36,298 nucleotides of DNA from an uncultured Schlesneria sp. (lineage in GTDB: Bacteria; Planctomycetota; Planctomycetia; Planctomycetales; Planctomycetaceae), in contig CAIMFH010000129.1 in NCBI GenBank assembly GCA_903840265.1, positions 1 through 36,298 of the forward strand, read 5' to 3'. The translations under genes were made by a program, and so were the position numbers. The notes under the pieces are model-generated. The model was not told the DNA's origin. It did no database searches and saw only the letters and a program-made list of their open reading frames with translations. This document shows, in pieces, positions 31,191-36,298 of this stretch; within the stretch, counting starts at the first letter, position 1; every line of letters begins with the position of its first letter.

Positions 31191-33143
31191 ATGAAACGAA
31201 CGAATTGGTTTGCCGGTTGCCTGGCCCTGCTGGCGTGTTCGTTGGTCGCCAATGCGGCCTTCGCCCGTGGATTTGGCGGAGGTGGCGGTGGCGGGTTCCA
31301 TGGCGGGGGCGGCTTTGGAGGAGGCGGTGGGTTCGGCGGCGGAGGTGGCTTTCACGGGGGCGGTGGAAGCTTTGGTGGCGGTGGAATGTCTGGTGGCGGG
31401 TTCCATGGGGGTGGGGGTGGCTTTGGCGGTGGCGGTTTCTCGGAAGGAGCAGGCCGATCTGGTGGTGGATTCCGCCCGGCTGACTCATCGCATTCGTTTG
31501 GTGGCGGCGGGCTTGATCGCGACGGTGGCTTTGGAGGGATGTCGGGAGCGAATCGACCGAACGTCACTCACATGCCCGACGACGGATTTGGGGGAGGATC
31601 GCGGCCACAGATTAATTCTGGTGGTGGAATCTCTCGGTCCGACTTCGGTGGTGACCGATTTGGCGGCGGGAACGCCGGTACTCGCGACTTGGGTCTTTCC
31701 GGAGCGACAGGACGAGGCAACTTCGGCGGCGATCCCGCTCGGCTGCCTGGTCTGGGCGGCGGTGCTGGAGATCGCGGCCTGCCAACCATTCGTCCCGGGC
31801 AAGGTGGCGCGGGCGAGCGGATCAATCAGGGTGGCTCGATTCAGAATCGACATAATGATCTGAATAGTCGCTTCGATGATCTGCACAATCACTGGAACGA
31901 CAGCGGTTGGCATCATCAGCAATGGAACGGCCCCAACGGCGGCAGCATTAACCATGTCGGTTACTGGGGCGCGAATGGATATTGGGGGCATACCGGTGCA
32001 TGGGGACCGAATGGTGGTCACTGGGGCCATACCAGCGCCTACGGGCCCGCGGGACATTGGTCTCGTAATTGGGGTGGATGGTACAACGGGTATGGCCCTG
32101 CCTGGGGCTATGGACATTGGGGCTACCTGTGGAATCGCTACCCTGCTGCGTTGGCGTTTGGTGCGACGATGTGGGGCCTGAATTCCATGGATTACATGTT
32201 TGGAGTTGGTAACTACTACAACCCGTATTGCGATGGCCCAGTCTATTACGACAATCAAGCCGTCGTCTCTTACACGCAGCCGGTGGTCGGTGATCCCACC
32301 TATGACAATCAGGCGGCAACTCCGACTGATGGATCAGGCGATGACACGACGCCAAGCCCTGCCCCGACTGACGAATTGACGGCGCTGGTCAATCAAGCTC
32401 GGACTGCGTTCTACAACGAGCAGTTCGACGACGCTTTGCAGTTCACCAATCAAGCGCTGGTCAAAGCACCGCGCGATGCGGCAATCAATGAGTTCCGCAG
32501 CCTGTGTCTGTTCGCGCTGGGCCGCTATCGCGATTCGGCGGCCACGATTCATGCCGTGCTGGCGGCTGGGCCGGGCTGGGACTGGACGACGATGATCAGT
32601 TTGTATGGCAACGCTCAGACGTATACGAATCAGTTGCGAGCGCTGGAAGACTATGTGAAAACGAATCCACAATCGGCCGACGCTCGGTTCTTGCTGGCGT
32701 ATCACTACATCACTTGTGATCACAAGGACACGGCGGTTGGCTTCTTGAAGGCAGTCTGCAAGCTGCAACCGAAAGATCAGCTGGCGGCGGATCTGGTGAA
32801 GATGTATTCACCCCAGGATGACGCGGCCCCCGCTCCCGATACGCCGCCACCGGCTGTGGAAAAGCCAGCCTATCCGCTGGAGAAGCTACAAGGAGACTGG
32901 AAGGCAAGCGACGCCGACGGCCAGTTCCAATTGACGCTGGGCAAAGACGACAAGTTCACCTGGAAGTTTACCCGGGATGGACAGCCGCAGTCGGTATCCG
33001 GGGCCTATACTGTTCGCGGGACGAACTTAGTGATGCAGCCCGATTCCGGCGGTGTGATGCTGAGCGATATCAAGCTGAAAGATGATGGTACGCTGTTGTT
33101 TTCCCCGATCGAGAATGGCCGCAAGCTGACGTTCACTCGCTGA
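31191..33143 (+). CDS. Exported glycine-rich protein with TPR and C-terminal lipocalin-like domain
   Basis: After a signal peptide (LALLACSLVANAAFA) the protein has a low-complexity stretch of GGGGFHGGG/FGGGGG repeats (~26-110), then R/D/G-rich sequence and a His/Trp/Tyr/Gly-rich part (~215-330). Residues ~390-530 form a TPR region (ALVNQARTAFYNEQFDDALQ, ALVKAPRDAAINEFRSLCLF, ARFLLAYHYITCDHKDTAVG). The tail (~560-650) is a small beta-barrel-like domain, LEKLQGDWKASDADGQFQLT. The glycine-rich part is often found in cell-surface or matrix-associated proteins. The DNA is GC-rich with simple GGN repeats, so the glycine tract may vary in length between strains. Confidence 0.85.
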   Translation: MKRTNWFAGCLALLACSLVANAAFARGFGGGGGGGFHGGGGFGGGGGFGGGGGFHGGGGSFGGGGMSGGGFHGGGGGFGGGGFSEGAGRSGGGFRPADSSHSFGGGGLDRDGGFGGMSGANRPNVTHMPDDGFGGGSRPQINSGGGISRSDFGGDRFGGGNAGTRDLGLSGATGRGNFGGDPARLPGLGGGAGDRGLPTIRPGQGGAGERINQGGSIQNRHNDLNSRFDDLHNHWNDSGWHHQQWNGPNGGSINHVGYWGANGYWGHTGAWGPNGGHWGHTSAYGPAGHWSRNWGGWYNGYGPAWGYGHWGYLWNRYPAALAFGATMWGLNSMDYMFGVGNYYNPYCDGPVYYDNQAVVSYTQPVVGDPTYDNQAATPTDGSGDDTTPSPAPTDELTALVNQARTAFYNEQFDDALQFTNQALVKAPRDAAINEFRSLCLFALGRYRDSAATIHAVLAAGPGWDWTTMISLYGNAQTYTNQLRALEDYVKTNPQSADARFLLAYHYITCDHKDTAVGFLKAVCKLQPKDQLAADLVKMYSPQDDAAPAPDTPPPAVEKPAYPLEKLQGDWKASDADGQFQLTLGKDDKFTWKFTRDGQPQSVSGAYTVRGTNLVMQPDSGGVMLSDIKLKDDGTLLFSPIENGRKLTFTR

Positions 33144-33209
33144 TAGAATTGTGGGCGGTGTAGAAGTTGCTGCAATGTTGGTCCGGGTGCCGATCGAACA
33201 GTGAGATCC

Positions 33210-34313
33210 ATGAAACAATTTGTCGCGCTGGCGGTGATGGGCCTGGTGACGTTCGGCGTCGTGTATGCGGTGACGAAACATTATCGTCAACAGCCGAATG
33301 TGACGGTGCCGCCCGTCGTCGGCGTCGGGGAGGGTCACGGTAAGTCCATACCGGGAGCTCCGCCTGGGATGGTCCTGATTCCCGGCGGCGACTTCACGAT
33401 GGGGACCGATTCTGAGCTTGCATGGCCGGACGAGAAGCCGGCTCATCGCGTGCGCGTGGATGGCTTCTGGATCGATTCGGGCGAGGTCACGAACGATGAG
33501 TTCCGTGCGTTCGTGACGGCCACGGGATATCGAACCACTGCCGAGAAGCAGGTCGATGTGGACGAGATCTTGCGGCAGTCACCTCCGGGGACACCTCGGC
33601 CGCCTGATGAGAGTCTTGTCCCCGGATCACTCGTGTTTGCGATGACTGAAGGTCCGATCAAACAGGATGATGTTTCGCAGTGGTGGACGTGGACGCCGGG
33701 AGCGAACTGGCAGCATCCAGAGGGTCCGCAGAGTGATCTAAGAGGGCGAGGCGACCATCCTGTCGTGCATGTGTCGTGGTTCGATGCGACCGAGTATGCG
33801 AAGTGGGCGGGGAAGCGATTGCCAACCGAAGCGGAATGGGAGTTGGCCGCTCGGGGTGGATTGAAGGACAAAACTTACGTCTGGGGAGATGAGTCTCCTG
33901 ACGATCGCGGCGATCTTGCCAACATCTGGCAAGGGAAGTTTCCGCATCAGAATTCGCAGACGGATGGATATATCCGCACGTCCCCGGTGAAGTCGTATCC
34001 GGCGAACGCGTTTGGTTTGTATGACGTGGCCGGGAATGTCTGGGAATGGTGCAGCGACTGGTATGATCGAGATTCCTACAAGGCAATCGCAGAGGATCTT
34101 ACCACGAATCCGCAAGGCCCCGAACGAAGTCACGACCCCGCTCGTCCTTACATGCCGCAAAGATCGCAGCGAGGGGGATCGTTCTTGTGCAATGACAGTT
34201 ATTGTTCGCGATATCGACCGAGTGCCCGGCATGGATGCAGTCCCGATACCGGGATGTCGCATGTCGGGTTTCGATGCGTGAAGGATCGTGATGTGGCGGG
34301 CAAAACGCCTTGA
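33210..34313 (+). CDS. Formylglycine-generating enzyme (sulfatase-modifying factor)
   Basis: ATG 33210 starts a 367-aa protein with an N-terminal membrane or signal segment (FVALAVMGLVTFGVVYAV). The FGE-sulfatase domain shows MVLIPGGDFTMGTD, HPVVHVSWFDATEYAKWAGK, RLPTEAEWELAARGG, AFGLYDVAGNVWEWCSDWY and RGGSFLCNDSYCSRYRPSAR. The two copper-binding cysteines of true FGEs (five apart, Cys327 and Cys332) are both kept, unlike the many degenerate relatives. It converts the motif cysteine of sulfatases to formylglycine. The next gene is its probable substrate, 84 bp away. Confidence 0.93.
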   Translation: MKQFVALAVMGLVTFGVVYAVTKHYRQQPNVTVPPVVGVGEGHGKSIPGAPPGMVLIPGGDFTMGTDSELAWPDEKPAHRVRVDGFWIDSGEVTNDEFRAFVTATGYRTTAEKQVDVDEILRQSPPGTPRPPDESLVPGSLVFAMTEGPIKQDDVSQWWTWTPGANWQHPEGPQSDLRGRGDHPVVHVSWFDATEYAKWAGKRLPTEAEWELAARGGLKDKTYVWGDESPDDRGDLANIWQGKFPHQNSQTDGYIRTSPVKSYPANAFGLYDVAGNVWEWCSDWYDRDSYKAIAEDLTTNPQGPERSHDPARPYMPQRSQRGGSFLCNDSYCSRYRPSARHGCSPDTGMSHVGFRCVKDRDVAGKTP

Positions 34314-34397
34314 ACGCTCAAACGAGCCTCTTGCTGGAATTGGGCTGGAACAAGCCATCGTCGTAGATGGCACTTACCTCAAAAAGGAAACTCAACG

Positions 34398-36233
34398 ATG
34401 AAGCAACTCCATGGCCAAAGTCTGGCGATGGTCGCTGCCGGAGCCGTGTTGGGCTATCTTGCCGCCACCAGTGGTTCGCCAACCATACCAGTCCGGCAAG
34501 CTGTTGCCGCGACGACTGCGGAGTCGGTCATTGATGGAGGCGGGGTAAACGCAAAAGCGCTGAGCACGTCAAAGGGTGTGCCTGGCTGCTGTTTGAATGG
34601 AAGTTGTCGCGGTGAACTGTTGGCGATGGCTGACGCTGGAGAGCAGCAACGTTCTACGGTACTAGCGCAAGCGGGATCGGATAAGCCCGCATCGGGTTCT
34701 ACCAAGAAGCCGAATATCCTGGTGATCTTCGGCGACGATATTGGCCAGGCGAATGTGAGTGCCTACACGCTGGGGTTGATGGGGTATCACACGCCCAACA
34801 TCAACCGCATCGGCAAGGAAGGGATGATCTTCACCGACTACTATGCCGAGCAAAGTTGTACGGCGGGCAGGTCGTCATTCATTACTGGGCAATGTACGCT
34901 GCGCACAGGTTTGAGCAAAGTCGGTATCCCGGCCGCTCCAGTCGGTCTGCAGGCACGAGACGCCACGATCGCCGAGTTGCTCAAGCCGCTTGGGTACGCC
35001 ACCGGGCAGTTCGGTAAGAACCACCTGGGAGACAAGAACGAATACCTGCCGACGGTGCATGGTTTCGACGAGTTCTTCGGCAACCTTTATCACCTGAATG
35101 CAGAGGAAGAGCCAGAGAATCGCAACTATCCGACCGACCCGAAGTTCAAAGAGATGTTTGGGCCACGCGGTGTCTTGCGTTGCAAGGCGATTGAGAAGGA
35201 TGATGCGACTGAACAGCCTCGTTGGGGTCGCGTTGGCAAGCAGACGATCGAAGACACTGGGCCTTTGACTCGCAAACGCATGGAGACGATCGACGACGAA
35301 ACGACGGATGCTGCTGTCGAATACATCCAGCGGCAATCGAAGGCGGGCAAGCCGTTCTTCTGCTGGATGAACACGACTCGCATGCACTTGCGGACGCATG
35401 TCCGCGAAGATCATCGGGACAAGCCGGGATTGACCGCGCGAACGGAATACGCGGATGGGATGATCGAGCATGACAATCATGTTGGTAAATTGTTGAAAGC
35501 TTTGGACGATGCTGGAATCGCTGACAATACGATTGTCCTCTACACGACCGACAACGGCCCGCACATGAACACCTGGCCCGACGGGGCGATGACGCCCTTC
35601 CGCAGCGAGAAGAATACCAATTGGGAAGGAGCCTTCCGTGTCCCCTGCGTGATTCGCTGGCCTGGCAAGATCAAGCCGGGATCAGTCTCCAACGAGATCG
35701 TCAGCGGGCTCGATTGGTGTCCGACATTGGTCGCTGCGGCTGGCGACGCCGATGTGAAACAGAAGCTGCTGAAAGGCCACGAAGCGGCGGGCAAGAAGTT
35801 CAAGGTGCATCTGGATGGCTTCAATCAATTGCCATACTTGACCGGGCGGGACGCGAAGAGCGAACGGCGGGACTTCATCTATTTCAATGACGATGGGGAA
35901 CTTGTGGGTCTTCGTTACGAGAACTGGAAGATCGTATTCATGGAACAGCGAGCTCCCGGCACGTTGCGCGTGTGGGCTGAGCCATTTACTACGCTGCGTC
36001 TGCCCAAGCTGTTCGATCTGCGAGCCGATCCGTATGAGCGAGCAGACGTGACTTCGAATACCTACTATGACTGGTTCCTTGATCGAGCGTTCGTGCTGTA
36101 TGGTGCTCAGGCGGGGACTGCGAAATTCCTGGAGACCTTCCGGGAGTACCCGCCCAGCCAACGCGCGGCCAGCTTCAACGTCGATCAATTGATGGAGAAG
36201 CTGCAACGTAGCCTTGAGGCGCATACGAAGTAG
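34398..36233 (+). CDS. Secreted type I sulfatase (arylsulfatase family)
   Basis: AAGGAAA precedes ATG 34398. The N-terminus (GQSLAMVAAGAVLGYLAA) is a signal or anchor, followed by a ~70-aa linker with a CC..GSC cluster. The sulfatase domain starts at KKPNILVIFGDDIGQANVSA (metal-binding Asp113/Asp114). The formylglycine site is CTAGRSSFITGQ with Cys154, fitting C-x-(P/A)-x-R with alanine. YTTDNGPH and WEGAFRVPCVIRWPG close the metal site and the core. The 611-aa length is usual. It is encoded directly after its activating enzyme. The substrate (sulfated polysaccharide or aryl ester) cannot be read from the sequence. Confidence 0.95.
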   Translation: MKQLHGQSLAMVAAGAVLGYLAATSGSPTIPVRQAVAATTAESVIDGGGVNAKALSTSKGVPGCCLNGSCRGELLAMADAGEQQRSTVLAQAGSDKPASGSTKKPNILVIFGDDIGQANVSAYTLGLMGYHTPNINRIGKEGMIFTDYYAEQSCTAGRSSFITGQCTLRTGLSKVGIPAAPVGLQARDATIAELLKPLGYATGQFGKNHLGDKNEYLPTVHGFDEFFGNLYHLNAEEEPENRNYPTDPKFKEMFGPRGVLRCKAIEKDDATEQPRWGRVGKQTIEDTGPLTRKRMETIDDETTDAAVEYIQRQSKAGKPFFCWMNTTRMHLRTHVREDHRDKPGLTARTEYADGMIEHDNHVGKLLKALDDAGIADNTIVLYTTDNGPHMNTWPDGAMTPFRSEKNTNWEGAFRVPCVIRWPGKIKPGSVSNEIVSGLDWCPTLVAAAGDADVKQKLLKGHEAAGKKFKVHLDGFNQLPYLTGRDAKSERRDFIYFNDDGELVGLRYENWKIVFMEQRAPGTLRVWAEPFTTLRLPKLFDLRADPYERADVTSNTYYDWFLDRAFVLYGAQAGTAKFLETFREYPPSQRAASFNVDQLMEKLQRSLEAHTK

Positions 36234-36243
36234 CGATTTGAAT

Positions 36244-36275
36244 GGCCCCTTTTCTTTCAACAAGCGAAAGGGGCC
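36244..36275 (+). terminator. Terminator after the sulfatase gene
   Basis: GGCCCCTTTTC (36244-36254) pairs with GAAAGGGGCC (36266-36275) around an 11-nt loop, followed by GTTGCTTTC. The stem is strong and the U-run modest. It lies 11 bp after the stop codon. Confidence 0.8.
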
Positions 36276-36298
36276 GTTGCTTTCACTGGTCGTCGATA

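Noticed and set aside
31260-31480. Simple GGN repeat as a separate tandem-repeat element
   Set aside because: It encodes the glycine-rich part of the exported protein in frame; described with that gene.
31210-32258. Long open frames in other frames of the glycine-rich gene (e.g. 217 and 257 aa)
   Set aside because: High GC and repetitive codons suppress stops in the other frames; no independent support.

Overview
The window looks like a chromosomal segment of a planctomycete (phylum Planctomycetota). The clues are a Tat-exported DUF1501 protein, a CotH-kinase protein, a secreted sulfatase next to a formylglycine-generating enzyme, a large inverse-autotransporter-like beta-helix protein, and planctomycete-type lineage-specific proteins. 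Genus cannot be fixed from the sequence alone.

Layout. (1) 1-5573, minus strand: one end of a compact prophage or capsid-encoding phage satellite. Reading leftwards it holds an unknown 321-aa protein, two small helix-turn-helix proteins, two small proteins, a zinc-ribbon protein, a primase-helicase fusion, an unlinked repeat-rich 0.5 kb gap, a small phage-type protein, and the 5' end of an HK97-type major capsid gene cut by the window edge. (2) 5925-8655: a divergent EF-Tu paralogue with a strong terminator, convergent with a DUF1501 gene. (3) 8656-10162: a gene-free stretch full of dispersed repeats and long hairpins. (4) 10163-14783: the most striking part, an array of small plus-strand ORFs, each followed by a ~95-110 bp imperfect palindrome that begins with a GCCGAAC-like box and ends with a GTTCGGC-like box. 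This is the structure of an integron gene-cassette array with attC sites. No integrase gene is visible, so it is a CALIN-like array. One cassette has been broken by a dead REP-associated (RAYT) transposase element flanked by ~100 bp inverted repeats. (5) 14897-17808: a coiled-coil membrane-anchored protein, a new small ORF and a cyanophycinase-like peptidase. (6) 18033-20714: a sulfotransferase and cytochrome P450 gene pair. (7) 20773-27313: the inverse-autotransporter-like protein, a lipoprotein, a small secreted protein and a CotH protein. (8) 27505-29855: a coiled-coil remnant, a PLP-dependent threonine-dehydratase-like enzyme, and a TetR regulator divergent from a tautomerase with twin operator palindromes. 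(9) 30191-36298: a secreted NTF2-like protein, a glycine-rich TPR protein, a formylglycine-generating enzyme and its probable substrate sulfatase, closed by a terminator.

How the parts work together. The FGE and sulfatase form an activation pair. The sulfotransferase and P450 look like a two-gene tailoring operon. The TetR protein probably represses itself and the tautomerase. The cassette array and the phage element are the accessory part; the rest is ordinary chromosomal background. All assignments come from reading motifs and translations by eye; no database search was possible.
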